Shown: in pieces, positions 35,149 to 43,810 of the stretch
Position numbering within the stretch: position 1 is the first letter of the stretch
How the letters are laid out: each line of letters opens with the position of its first letter
DNA from: Myxococcales bacterium
Lineage (GTDB): Bacteria > Myxococcota_A > Polyangia > Polyangiales > Polyangiaceae
Assembly (NCBI GenBank): GCA_903642325.1
Contig: CAHJWM010000019.1
Coordinates: 29,289-93,288 of the forward strand
Direction of reading: 5' to 3'
DNA length: 64,000 nucleotides
The notes under the pieces: generated by a model
Database searches by the model: none
Seen by the model: the letters and a program-made list of their open reading frames with translations, nothing else
What the model was told of the DNA's origin: nothing
Translations under genes and position numbers: made by a program

Positions 35149-36405
35149 ATGCCGAGCGTTACTTTTCCGACCTGGACCTTGCTGCCGTTCCCGGCGCTCG
35201 TCCTGGCGATCGCGCTTTGCCCGATGGTCCTCCCGCGCCAGTGGGAGAAATGGGGCTTTCAGCTCGCGCTCGTTGCGCTGTGCACCCTGCCGATCTTTTG
35301 GTACGAGCTCGCCAGCGGGCGCGCAGCCCAAGCTTGGGCGGCGCTCCGCGGCTATTTCGCGTTCATCATCACGCTCGGCGCGCTGTTCACTACCTCTGGT
35401 GGGATAAAGCTCAAGGGCGACATCGAGGCGACGCCGCGAAATAACCTGCTGTTCCTGTTGATTGGCGCCGGCTTGGCCAGCGTCGTCGGCACGACGGGCG
35501 CGAGCATGCTGCTGATACGCCCGCTCTTGACGACAAACCGACAGCGCGAGCACCGCGGACACTTGGTGCCCTTCTTCATATTGCTGGTCGCGAACGCGGG
35601 CGGCTTACTCACACCGCTCGGCGATCCGCCGCTACTCGTGGGGTACATCGAGGGTGTGCCCTTCTTCTGGACGCTGCGCCTTTTTCCAATTTGGGCGCTG
35701 TACCTCGTTTGTCTACTGTTCGCATTTTATCTGGCAGAAAGACGTGCCTACGCCAAGGAGACGGCGCGCGCATTGCACGCGGACCGCGTCGAAGTGGAGC
35801 CTCTGTCCCTAGCCGGGGGCATAAATATGGTTTTTTTACTGGCAATCATCCCCATCGCTCTGCTTCCGCAAGGCTTTCGAGAAATGGGCTTGCTGGCCAT
35901 CGCCTTCGCTTCGTGGCTCACGACGCCGAAAGCCATCCACGAAGCAAATGGATTTTCGTTCGGGCCGATCCTGGAGGTGGGCATTCTGTTCATCGGGCTA
36001 TTTCTGTGCCTAAGCCCGGTTGAGCACAGCTTGGCCGCTGCCGCTCCGCACTTACCCTTGAAAAGCGCGTGGCAGCTGTTCTGGAGCTCTGGCGCGCTCT
36101 CTTCGGTGCTCGACAACGCGCCCACTTACACGGCATTCGCCGCGCTCGCCCGAGGTCTTCCGAAGCAGGCCGCAGCATTGGTCGCCGGCATCGAGCCGAT
36201 AAAGCTTGCGGCCATCAGTGCGGGCAGCGTGATCATGGGCGCTACCACGTACATCGGTAATGGGCCGAACCTCATGGTCAAGGCAGTTGCCGAAGCTCAG
36301 CGCTACGCGATGCCAAGCTTCATTCGATATTTCGTGTTCGCGTTCTTCACCATGCTGCCCGCGCACTTAGTGGTCACGGCCGGCCTGTGGTGGCTCGAGC
36401 GCTGA
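35149..36405 (+). CDS. NhaD-like sodium:proton antiporter / ion transporter
   Basis: A 418-residue inner-membrane protein with about 11-12 helices, of the ion-transporter superfamily that includes NhaD and citrate transporters. Recognisable blocks are LASVVGTTGASMLLIRPLL, NAGGLLTPLGDPPLLVGY and SSVLDNAPTYTAFAALA, plus VIMGATTYIGNGPNLMVKA. The Asp-Asn-Ala-Pro-Thr and Gly-Asn-Gly-Pro-Asn re-entrant motifs are typical of Na+/H+ antiporters in this group. The substrate ion is inferred. It begins 109 bp after the thiolase gene on the same strand, perhaps as a separate unit. Confidence 0.85.
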   Translation: MPSVTFPTWTLLPFPALVLAIALCPMVLPRQWEKWGFQLALVALCTLPIFWYELASGRAAQAWAALRGYFAFIITLGALFTTSGGIKLKGDIEATPRNNLLFLLIGAGLASVVGTTGASMLLIRPLLTTNRQREHRGHLVPFFILLVANAGGLLTPLGDPPLLVGYIEGVPFFWTLRLFPIWALYLVCLLFAFYLAERRAYAKETARALHADRVEVEPLSLAGGINMVFLLAIIPIALLPQGFREMGLLAIAFASWLTTPKAIHEANGFSFGPILEVGILFIGLFLCLSPVEHSLAAAAPHLPLKSAWQLFWSSGALSSVLDNAPTYTAFAALARGLPKQAAALVAGIEPIKLAAISAGSVIMGATTYIGNGPNLMVKAVAEAQRYAMPSFIRYFVFAFFTMLPAHLVVTAGLWWLER

Positions 36406-36995
36406 GCGAGCGTCGAACGCGGGTGATTGGCTCGTCCCGGCTCCGGACTCCCGGCTCGCAGCTCGACTTCGCCGGATGATTCACCGGCCATTTATGAGGG
36501 CCGTGGCTGGACGTGATTGTCTCAGTCCGGGATCGCTAGGCCGCGGTCGCTTGCTCACATTTTTTTTTTATGTGGCCCACTTGTTAATGAATCAGAAAAC
36601 AACGGGAAACATGAGCCGGGAATACTCGCACGAAACATCAGGAATTCGTTAGAAGGCGTCAGGCCGGGTCCTGGCGCGGGGCGGTCGTTCGTCCGTCGTG
36701 TAGCGCCCAACACCGGAGTCGCAGGCCATGTGGCAACAATACCGGAAGACTGCGATTGGCATTGAGACCGTCGTCGCCAGGACGACGGTCGCGGCGTTGA
36801 TTGGAAGCTGCGCGCAAGCCCTCCGCGAGCTGTTCTTATTTTGCATGAAAACCACGCGCCATCCTTGGCGCGGGCTGGGCCTTGAGCCTGCATCCCATGC
36901 AGGAACGAGGGCGCTTGCTGCGTCTCGGCCACGGCTGATCAGCCGCGACCCGCCAGCCCATTGTTGGATCGACGTTTAACCGAAAGGATCGTGTT
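36406..36995 (+). promoter_or_regulatory. Hairpin-rich leader/promoter region of the ammonium transporter gene
   Basis: This 590-bp region has no supportable gene. It contains an A/T-rich CACAT-T9-ATGTG element at about 36557-36575 and, closer to the gene, a series of perfect inverted repeats: GACCGTCGTC/GACGACGGTC (36766-36790, five-base loop), CGCGCCA/TGGCGCG (36855-36872), CCTGCAT/ATGCAGG (36887-36903) and the 14-base palindrome CGGCTGATCAGCCG (36932-36945). The last is 50 bases before the ATG and may be an operator. The clustering suggests a structured 5' leader or a small RNA; none matches a riboswitch I know. Confidence 0.45.
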
Positions 36996-38693
36996 ATGAG
37001 TGCCCTGTTCGAAAGGCCAGCGAAACTCTCGCTCGCACAGAAGTTGTCTCGTCTCGCAGGCCGTCTGCACGACCCCGAGTGGCGAAAGTTCGGCCGAAAT
37101 CTGCTGCTGGGCAGGTTGCTTGGTCTCGCCGTGCTGGCGGTGGCTCTCTTTGCCGTCAGCTATGCGACGAACATGCTGAGTGGCACGGTCGCCCACGCGG
37201 ACACGGCGGCCGTCGCCGCCGCCTCACCGGTGCTGCCGGCTGATCTGATCGATCAGGCTAAAAATCCCGTCATCAATCCCATCAACACCATGTGGGTCCT
37301 GCTGGGCGCCTTCCTCGTGTTCGGCATGCAGGCGGGCTTCACGATGCTCGAGGCGGGCATGTGCCGGAACCGTGAAACCGTCAACGTGCTCGTCGAATGC
37401 GTGTTCGACACCTGTGTTTGCGGCTTGCTCCATTGGGCGTTCGGCTTCGCCTTCATGTTTGGCGGCGGCAACGCGTTCATCGGCTGGCACATGCCGGGCG
37501 ATCCGACGAAGAGCCTCATCTTCATGAAGGACGTGGGCGTGTTATCGGTATACGGCGCGACAGGTATTCCGATCGTCGCGCATTACATCTTCCAGTTCGC
37601 CTTCGCTGACTGCGCGTCTACGATCTGCTCGGGCGCGATGGTGGGTCGCACGCGCTTCATCGGCGATGTCGTCTACTCCATCGGCGTCTCGGGTCTGATC
37701 TACCCGATCTTTGGTCACTGGTGTTGGGGGCCGGACGGCTTCCTGGCAACGATGGGCTCCGAGGGCGGCTTTCTCGCCAGCCTAGGCATGAACTTCCACG
37801 ACTTTGCCGGTTCGACGGTCGTGCACTCGATTGGTGGTTGGGTCGCCATCGCCGGCGCTATCTGCCTCGGGCCAAGGCTCGGTCGAAAGTTCAAGCGTGA
37901 CGGCGGTGGGCCGATGCTGCCTCACGATCTCACCATCGCGGTCATCGGCGGGCTAATTCTATGGTTCGGCTGGTACGGTTTCAACCCGTGCTCCACGCTC
38001 TCGATCATGGACAATGCAGGCGCCGGTCGCGTGGCAATGAACACCACGCTCGCTGCTTGCACGGGCGGCCTGGCCGCGGTGTTCGTCGTGTTCTTCATGG
38101 TAAAAAAATGGGACACCGCGGCTCTCGTGAACGGCTTCCTCGCGGGCCTCGTGGCCATCACCTGCCCCTGCTACTGGGTGAGTGACGTTGGCGCTTGTAT
38201 CCTGGGCGCGGTGGCGGGCGTGCTCGTCATCTTGGGTATGGAGCTGCTCGAGCATCTCCGAATCGATGATCCGGTGGGTGCATGGCCGGTGCACGGCCTC
38301 TGTGGTATTTGGGGCACCCTTTCACTGGGCCTGTTCGCCTCTGGTCAGTACTCCGCAGCCGGTTCGAGCCCCACCGGCGTACCAGACATCGTTGCCAAAT
38401 CACCCCAAGCTCTGACCGGCTTGTTCTACGGTGGTGGCTTGGCGGTATTCAAGGCGCAGTGCATCGGCAGCCTCATCGTGTGCTCGGCGACGTTCGCGGC
38501 GGCCATGGCAATGTTCAAGGTGCTCGACGCCATGAAGTTGCTCAGGGTATCGGAGCAGGGCGAGATCGACGGGCTCGACCTCGACCAGCACGGAGGGGCG
38601 GCTTACCCCGAGTTCGTCATCTCGACCCTACCTGCGTCGCACGCCATCGGTGCCAGCGGTCTCGTCGACAACTCGCTCGCGCCTGCAGAGTGA
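36996..38693 (+). CDS. amt: Ammonium transporter (Amt/MEP/Rh family)
   Basis: A 565-residue transporter that takes up ammonium across the inner membrane as a trimer. The Amt core (about 95-500) starts NTMWVLLGAFLVFGMQAGF; the twin pore histidines are in DFAGSTVVHSIGG and WPVHGLCGIWG. Compared with most Amts, it has about 40 extra charged residues ahead of the signal-like segment LLLGRLLGLAVLAVALFAV, and a cytoplasmic C-terminal tail with the conserved GLDLDQHGGAAYPEF block. It is unusually rich in cysteine (for example CVFDTCVC and CPCYW). No glnK/P-II gene is adjacent. A strong hairpin lies 38 bases downstream of the stop. Confidence 0.94.
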   Translation: MSALFERPAKLSLAQKLSRLAGRLHDPEWRKFGRNLLLGRLLGLAVLAVALFAVSYATNMLSGTVAHADTAAVAAASPVLPADLIDQAKNPVINPINTMWVLLGAFLVFGMQAGFTMLEAGMCRNRETVNVLVECVFDTCVCGLLHWAFGFAFMFGGGNAFIGWHMPGDPTKSLIFMKDVGVLSVYGATGIPIVAHYIFQFAFADCASTICSGAMVGRTRFIGDVVYSIGVSGLIYPIFGHWCWGPDGFLATMGSEGGFLASLGMNFHDFAGSTVVHSIGGWVAIAGAICLGPRLGRKFKRDGGGPMLPHDLTIAVIGGLILWFGWYGFNPCSTLSIMDNAGAGRVAMNTTLAACTGGLAAVFVVFFMVKKWDTAALVNGFLAGLVAITCPCYWVSDVGACILGAVAGVLVILGMELLEHLRIDDPVGAWPVHGLCGIWGTLSLGLFASGQYSAAGSSPTGVPDIVAKSPQALTGLFYGGGLAVFKAQCIGSLIVCSATFAAAMAMFKVLDAMKLLRVSEQGEIDGLDLDQHGGAAYPEFVISTLPASHAIGASGLVDNSLAPAE

Positions 38694-39049
38694 CCTCAAC
38701 GGCATCAGTGCGGTAAACGCTGAGCTCGCGGAGTGCCCGGCCAATCTCGATTGGCTGGGCACTCGTGATTTGCGCGTTAATCTTTTGTTTATGTGCAATC
38801 AGCTTGAAACGGCCATGACGCACGCGTCAGGCAGGCTCTCACTCGGCTAGGCCAGGTGCAGCGCGTCACGCTGAGTGGCCCACTCCGCGGGCTATTGTTT
38901 GGGCAAAAACATTTTTCTCGGATCACGAGCCGCTCACCGCCGAGGGCGCCCCTGGCCTAGTCACCGTTCGTCGACCCGCGCGGGCTCGGATCCCGCGGTT
39001 CCCAGGCGTTGCCACGCGAACTGGCATGAGCACTGCAATTCGTGTCGCC
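38694..39049. other. Intergenic region after amt
   Basis: This 356-bp gap has a strong hairpin at 38731-38764 and a small palindrome TGACGC-ac-GCGTCA at 38816-38829. I see no gene in it. Confidence 0.5.
38731..38764 (+). terminator. Strong hairpin, likely terminator of amt
   Basis: The stem GAGTGCCC, a G-U pair, then GCCAATC pairs with GATTGGC and GGGCACTC, giving about 16 near-perfect pairs. It begins 38 bases after the amt stop. A T-rich stretch (TCTTTTGTTT) follows 16 bases beyond the stem, further than is usual for a Rho-independent terminator. Confidence 0.6.
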
Positions 39050-39535
39050 ATGCCCGAAGAACGAACCAGGCAGCGAGCCCGAAAAGACAAAGCTCAAGGA
39101 AAAGCGCCCAGTACTCAGGCTGGGGAATTCGTTCGGGAGGAGCTAGATCACGTGCGCGAAGGCAAGCACGGCGCACGCTCCGCGAAGCAAGCAATTGCCA
39201 TCGGCCTTTCGAAAGCACGGCGGTCGGGCGTGGATTTGCCGCCGCCTAAAGCTGGCGCAGCCTCGGAGCGCACGCGCAAAAGCGCAGCCCGTGAGACGGC
39301 CCGCGCAACGAGCGGAACCGCAAACAAGTCGCCTTCAAAGCAGCGCAGCCGAGCTGCCAAGCGGGCGCTGGAACGAGAAGGGAGCACCGCTGCCTCGAAG
39401 ACCGCCTTATCGCGCCAGGCGCACGCGGCTGCCCCGCTCGAAGGCGCCCGCGGAACGCAAAGCTGCGGCTCGCAAGGCGGTTGCCACGCGCCGTCGTACC
39501 GCCTCCAAGCCGTAGCAAGAGCGAGCGCGCTATAA
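39050..39535 (+). CDS. DUF6496 (histone H1-like basic) protein, probably frameshifted at the C terminus
   Basis: A 161-residue protein. The first 55 residues match DUF6496: MPEERTRQRARKDKAQGK, STQAGEFVREELDHVREG, GARSAKQAIAIGLSKARR. These are followed by the usual Lys/Arg/Ala-rich tail up to LSRQAHAAA. After that the reading frame gives a non-basic, Gly/Ser/Cys sequence unlike the family, while the +1 frame continues RSKAPAERKAAARKAV and TRRRTASKP to a stop at 39515. A single extra C in the run CCCC at 39432-39435 explains this. Members are probably DNA-associated. An earlier ATG at 39026 is in frame. Confidence 0.75.
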   Translation: MPEERTRQRARKDKAQGKAPSTQAGEFVREELDHVREGKHGARSAKQAIAIGLSKARRSGVDLPPPKAGAASERTRKSAARETARATSGTANKSPSKQRSRAAKRALEREGSTAASKTALSRQAHAAAPLEGARGTQSCGSQGGCHAPSYRLQAVARASAL

Positions 39536-39689
39536 CGTTCAGTCCGCGGCAGGGCCATCCCGCTCGTCGTGAGGCTTCCTCCGCATTTACCGCGCCGGAG
39601 CCTGCGGCAACAGGTGCGTGAGGAGCCCGGCCGGCTCGATGAAAGCGGCGTTAGAGGCTAGGGCGCCCGAGTCGGAAGTGGTGAGCCAC

Positions 39690-39992
39690 TCAGCGGTAGC
39701 GCCAACTTCGGCGCGGCGACCCCCCTGAGACAAGATGCACCAGAGCGACGAATAGTGAGGCGCCGATGATGGACCACAGCACTGGGAACGGGTGATTGTC
39801 GATCGTCACCATGAGCAGCTCGGGTAGACGAAAATAGTGCGCAACGAATGAGCCGATCAGCGCCCCTACGAAGCCCACGGCGATCGATACGAAAAACCCA
39901 CCGCCGGTGCCGCCGGCGATGGCGCGCCCAATACCGCCGCACACGCCGGCGATGATCAATAAAACCACGAGACCGGTTAGCGATATGTTCAT
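39690..39992 (-). CDS. GlsB/YeaQ/YmgE-type small membrane protein
   Basis: A 100-residue inner-membrane protein with three predicted helices. The first half matches the transglycosylase-associated/GlsB family: SLTGLVVLLIIAGVCGGIGRAIAGG, then GGFFVSIAVGFVGALIGSFVA. These proteins are linked to envelope stress but have no defined activity. I take ATG 39992 (MNISLTG) as the start; the frame is open to 40025. It lies 60 bp downstream of the spermidine-synthase-like gene on the same strand. Confidence 0.8.
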   Translation of the reverse strand: MNISLTGLVVLLIIAGVCGGIGRAIAGGTGGGFFVSIAVGFVGALIGSFVAHYFRLPELLMVTIDNHPFPVLWSIIGASLFVALVHLVSGGSPRRSWRYR

Positions 39993-40052
39993 GAGCATCA
40001 CGTAGCAAGAGACGCGCCGCGACATGCACGCCGCGGGCCCGGGCTGGGCGAC

Positions 40053-40727
40053 TTACTGACCGCGGCTTTGCCGCTCGGCCATGAAAATCACGTGGCGCGC
40101 ACGTGAGCCCCTACGCGCCGCGACGCGCAGCACTTCGACGTTGAACCCGGCAGCGGCGACTCGCCGCTCGAAGCGTGCATTGGGTCCGGAGGACCACACT
40201 GCAAGTACGCCGTCGGCGCGCAACGCGCGATAGCAGGCCCGAACCCCGTACTCACTGTACAGACGTTGATTCTTGGCGCTCGACAGGGCGACGGGACCGT
40301 TGTCCACGTCGAGTAAGATCACGTCGTAGGTTTTCGGCGACTGCTTGATATGGTCGAACACATCGCCTACGACGACCTGGCAGCGAGGGTCGTCCAAGGA
40401 GTGTTCGTGAAGAGCGGCGAGGTGCGTGCGATTCCAGACCACGAGCTCTGGCACGAGCTCCGCCACGGTGACTTGGGCACGCTCCGAGACCCGATCGAGC
40501 ACGGCGCGCAGCGTGAACCCGAGCCCCAAACCGCCCACCAAGATCGTCTCCGGATCCGGGCAGCGCTCGAGCGCATGCTCGGCCAGCGCTTCCTCGGAGT
40601 CGTGCATGCGGCTCGACATCAGCACGCGGCCATCGACGCGGACGATCCACTCCTCGTCGTGCTTGGCGAGCACGAATTCGCCACCGCCGGCAATCCGCGC
40701 GCTATCGATGGTCTGGGACTCGAGCAT
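40053..40727 (-). CDS. Spermidine-synthase-like protein
   Basis: A 224-residue protein with a Rossmann-type aminopropyl/methyltransferase fold. The cofactor-binding loop is ILVGGLGLGFTLRAVLD, followed by VTVAELVPELVVWN, VVVGDVFDHI and YDVILLDVDNGPVAL. The N-terminal beta strands FVLAKHDEEWIVRVDGRVLM are typical of spermidine synthase-like proteins. The classical GGGDG and D-TDP catalytic residues differ, so it may not make spermidine. The ATG at 40727 is preferred; an upstream TTG-type start at 40748 is possible. It could share a transcript with the GlsB-like gene. Confidence 0.8.
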   Translation of the reverse strand: MLESQTIDSARIAGGGEFVLAKHDEEWIVRVDGRVLMSSRMHDSEEALAEHALERCPDPETILVGGLGLGFTLRAVLDRVSERAQVTVAELVPELVVWNRTHLAALHEHSLDDPRCQVVVGDVFDHIKQSPKTYDVILLDVDNGPVALSSAKNQRLYSEYGVRACYRALRADGVLAVWSSGPNARFERRVAAAGFNVEVLRVAARRGSRARHVIFMAERQSRGQ

Positions 40728-40869
40728 ACGTGTTCTAGACTTGCGCACAGAGCGGCGCTCGCAACAAGCGCCTCATTTCCGGCGGCTCCGTGCTGAACAC
40801 CGGGTGGGACGCGACGGGCCTCGACCCTACAACGACGATCACACCCGTACGCGTCGCGCCTGAGCCGAG

Positions 40870-42495
40870 TCACTGGCCCACGATCCGCCGCCAGACCGCA
40901 AGGCGCAGGCAGTCGCCGATGCCCTGGTGTTGCCGCCAGGAAGCCTGTGGGAGCGCCGATTGGGCAGTCGTGGTTCCCATGCGCGCAATTTCGTAGTCAA
41001 CCGCCTCGACCGCGGCCGCTAAGGTCGAGAAGCGGCCCTTCGTTCGTCCTTCGAGCAGCACCTCCCAACGCTTGCCACGCCCCGTGCGGCAGAGCACGAC
41101 GACCTCACTCTGGGCGCCGCGTCGGCGCTCGAAGTGCAACCCAATACCGTGGCGACCGAGCGAAAACCAGGCGTTGCCAGAGATGGCGCGAAGCTCCGGG
41201 TCTGGCTTTAGCGTCAGCGGATCGAAGCTCGCTGCGCGCTCTTGGATCTCGGGTAGGGTCAGGGCACCAGCCTCCAGCTCGAAGCCCGGATGATCAAACA
41301 AGATCTGCTGCCAGATGCGGCTCGCGCGGCTCGCATCCCCACCGCGCAAATCCAGATCACGTGGCGCACCGAACAACGAGGGCAAGCTGCACAGGCTGAG
41401 CTCCGACGCGTCGACGAAGTCGAGGATCAGGCAATCCGCTTTGCCTGGGTGCAACCGTGTCCCGCGGCCCACACACTGAGTGTATAGCCCTTCGGAGCGA
41501 GTCGGGCGAGCCATGGCAATGCACGAGACACCGGGGTCGTCGAAGCCCTCGGTCAGTACCGCGACGTTACACAAAACCTGGGTCAGCCCAGCACGGAAAT
41601 CCGCGAGCGCGCGCGCGCGCTGGTCGCTTTGCAGGTCACCGTGGACGATGCCGGCGGGCACACCCAGCAGATTGAGAGAGCGGCACAAATTTCGCGCATG
41701 ATTGACCGTCACGCAGAAAGCAATGGTGCGGCGGTCGCGCGCCAGCTCCTGGATCGACCGCGCCACGAGCGCATTGCGCTCTTCGATATCGACTGCTTGC
41801 GAAAGTTCTTGCTCGCGGAAATCCAGTCCTTTGGCCGAGAGTCGCGTCAGGTCAGCGCTCGTCGACACGCGAAAACCGCGCAGCCGCACCAGGTAGCCAT
41901 CTTCGATCAGGTCGGGGAGGGAGCGCGTGTAGACCACGCGTTCGAATACGGCTTCGAGCCCTTTGCCGTCGCCTCGCGCCGTCGTGGCCGTGAAGCCGAG
42001 CAACGTGCCGGTCCAGTCGGGATTGAACACACCCAGCTGGCGTAGCACCCGTAAATTGTCGGCGGCGGCCGCGTGATGACATTCGTCGTAGATAATCAAC
42101 CCAACGTCGCGCCCGAGAATGACGCGTGCGAGCCGAGCCTCGTGTAGCGATCGAATCGAGCACACGAGCACCTTGGCGTCGGCGGGCGCGCGTTCTGCAC
42201 CGCGTTCGATCGCGACGACGGGCGCGCCACTCGCGGCATGCCGAAGTTTGTCCTGCGCCTGAGACAGAAGCTCCTGGCGGTGCGCCAAGACCAAGACTTG
42301 GCGCTTTGCCCGCTCGGCCAATGCCGAGAAGATGACGGTCTTACCAGCGCCGGTCGGCAAGCAAACGAGCATCCGACGTACGCCCATGCGGCGCGCCGCC
42401 AACACCGCCTCGACAGCCTCGCGTTGGTAAGGTCTGAGTAGAGTAGGTGTGCGCAAGTCGTAGATCAGGCGTGCGTGTAGACTGGTCTTAAGCAA
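40870..42495 (-). CDS. SF2 DEAD/DEAH-box helicase (XPB/SSL2-like)
   Basis: A 541-residue superfamily 2 helicase. Motif I is CLPTGAGKTVIF, motif II DECHHAAA, motif III GFTATTARGD, motif IV region IVHGDLQSDQR, and motif VI QCVGRGTRLHPGK. N-terminal Q-like residues LRPYQREAV are normal. The C-terminal 130 residues, after the helicase core, are unassigned and may bind nucleic acid. Related proteins are annotated as type III restriction Res subunits or SSL2-like helicases, but no methylase or specificity gene is adjacent, so a restriction role is unlikely. The start is a TTG at 42495 without a clear ribosome binding site. Confidence 0.9.
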   Translation of the reverse strand: MLKTSLHARLIYDLRTPTLLRPYQREAVEAVLAARRMGVRRMLVCLPTGAGKTVIFSALAERAKRQVLVLAHRQELLSQAQDKLRHAASGAPVVAIERGAERAPADAKVLVCSIRSLHEARLARVILGRDVGLIIYDECHHAAAADNLRVLRQLGVFNPDWTGTLLGFTATTARGDGKGLEAVFERVVYTRSLPDLIEDGYLVRLRGFRVSTSADLTRLSAKGLDFREQELSQAVDIEERNALVARSIQELARDRRTIAFCVTVNHARNLCRSLNLLGVPAGIVHGDLQSDQRARALADFRAGLTQVLCNVAVLTEGFDDPGVSCIAMARPTRSEGLYTQCVGRGTRLHPGKADCLILDFVDASELSLCSLPSLFGAPRDLDLRGGDASRASRIWQQILFDHPGFELEAGALTLPEIQERAASFDPLTLKPDPELRAISGNAWFSLGRHGIGLHFERRRGAQSEVVVLCRTGRGKRWEVLLEGRTKGRFSTLAAAVEAVDYEIARMGTTTAQSALPQASWRQHQGIGDCLRLAVWRRIVGQ

Positions 42496-42583
42496 GCAAG
42501 CGAGCGGGCGTTACGTCGTACGGGTTTGGCGCGAGCAAGCTAGAGCAGAAGTAAAAAAAAGACCGCCTCGCCGCCGGCCGAGC

Positions 42584-42589
42584 TACAAT
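42584..42589 (+). promoter_or_regulatory. Candidate -10 element for the vWA lipoprotein gene
   Basis: TACAAT lies 23 bases before the ATG, in an A/T-rich patch unusual for the window. No convincing -35 hexamer is seen 17 bases upstream, so this is tentative. Confidence 0.35.
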
Positions 42590-42612
42590 AGAGAATTTAG
42601 CAGAGGTCACTC

Positions 42613-43794
42613 ATGCGCTTTCGATATGTCACACCGGTCCTGTTGGGGTTTTGTAGCGTGCTCGCTTGCGGCAGCAAAGACGAGTCGACGGTCGACGCCG
42701 CCGCCGGATCCGCGAACATCAAAACGGGCAATGGCGGTGGGCAGATTTCCGGCCCCTCCGGAGGCCTAAAAACCGGTTCTGGCGGCGGCGCGGCCACTGG
42801 AGGCCCCGGCGATACGTTCGACCCCGATGCTGCCTGCGCGACGAGCGCGGCCGACGGTCAGCCCGAGCCCGTTGATCTATACTTCATGGTGGACATCACG
42901 GGCTCCATGCATTGCCCGGTACCAGACGTTGCTCAGTGCGACGTGGAGCCGAAGATGCCATTCTCGATGACCACGCGCTGGACCGTGGAAAGCGCCGCCC
43001 TGCGCGCCTTCATGGATGACCCAGCGAACGCTGGGCTCGGGGTGGGGATACGCTTCTTCCCGAGCAACAACAACGTCTGCAGTGCAGCAAGCTACGTCCA
43101 GCCCACTCAGGAAATAGCGCTGCTTCCAGACGCGGCCCGCGCGCTGGATGCCGCCATTGCCCAGCAAGAGCCCGGCGGGAACACTCCGACCGTACCGTCG
43201 CTGGACGGCGCCATTCAACACGCGCGAGCGTGGGCAAAAGCTCATCCAACTCACCGTGTCGCCGTGGTTTATTCGACGGACGGTTACCCGATGGGCTGCA
43301 ACGCCAATACCATCGACGCGGCTGCAGCGCTCGCCAAAGCGTCCGTCGCGGCTCAGCCGAGCATTCCCATCTACGTGCTCGGAGTCGGTCCAAACCTGAC
43401 TGATCTGAACAAGATCGCGGTGGCCGGGGGCACGGAAAAAGCATTCTTGATCGACACCAAGGCGGATGCGGCAGCCGAGCTGGCCGCAGCCCTGGCCAGC
43501 ATTCGCACGACGGCGGTGCTCGGCTGCACTTACACCATACCCGCGCCGCCTGCGGGGCAGCTGCTCGATCCAGGCAAAGTCAACGTCACGTACACCGACG
43601 CCGCGGGCAAAGTCAGCAAAGTGCTGCAAGATCCAGCGAACACCGCATGCAGCATGGGCAGTGGCTGGCAGTACTCGGCCGACGGCAGCCAGATCAACTT
43701 GTGCGGAGCCCTGTGCGACTCCATCAAAGCGAACCCAGGCGGCAAGCTCCAAGTCCTGTTCGGCTGCGCGACTGAAGTCGCGCCGCCGAAGTAA
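42613..43794 (+). CDS. von Willebrand factor A-domain lipoprotein
   Basis: A 393-residue predicted lipoprotein: signal peptide ending LACGS (lipobox Cys19), a Gly/Ser/Thr-rich linker of about 50 residues, then a vWA domain (about 80-300). The metal-ion-dependent adhesion motif is DLYFMVDITGSMHCP, the DxTxS variant, and the second site is VVYSTDGYPMG. The C-terminal 90 residues contain paired cysteines (LGCTYTIP, TACSMG, NLCGALC, FGCATE). Such lipoproteins are abundant in myxobacteria and are probably extracellular-facing binding proteins. AGAGG lies six bases before the ATG. It converges with the DUF1415 gene, 16 bp away. Confidence 0.9.
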   Translation: MRFRYVTPVLLGFCSVLACGSKDESTVDAAAGSANIKTGNGGGQISGPSGGLKTGSGGGAATGGPGDTFDPDAACATSAADGQPEPVDLYFMVDITGSMHCPVPDVAQCDVEPKMPFSMTTRWTVESAALRAFMDDPANAGLGVGIRFFPSNNNVCSAASYVQPTQEIALLPDAARALDAAIAQQEPGGNTPTVPSLDGAIQHARAWAKAHPTHRVAVVYSTDGYPMGCNANTIDAAAALAKASVAAQPSIPIYVLGVGPNLTDLNKIAVAGGTEKAFLIDTKADAAAELAAALASIRTTAVLGCTYTIPAPPAGQLLDPGKVNVTYTDAAGKVSKVLQDPANTACSMGSGWQYSADGSQINLCGALCDSIKANPGGKLQVLFGCATEVAPPK

Positions 43795-43810
43795 AGCCTC
43801 TCGATCGGTG

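Noticed and set aside
36877..36892. Sigma-54 type promoter for amt
   Set aside because: GG and GC are correctly spaced, but the rest of the -24/-12 consensus is poor and the site overlaps a hairpin arm.
38355..38380. tRNA T-arm-like sequence (GGTTCGAGCCCC)
   Set aside because: It lies inside the conserved coding sequence of the ammonium transporter and no acceptor or anticodon arm fits around it.
40870..42495. Type III restriction system
   Set aside because: The helicase is related to Res subunits, but no methylase, specificity or nuclease gene is adjacent and no nuclease motif is visible.
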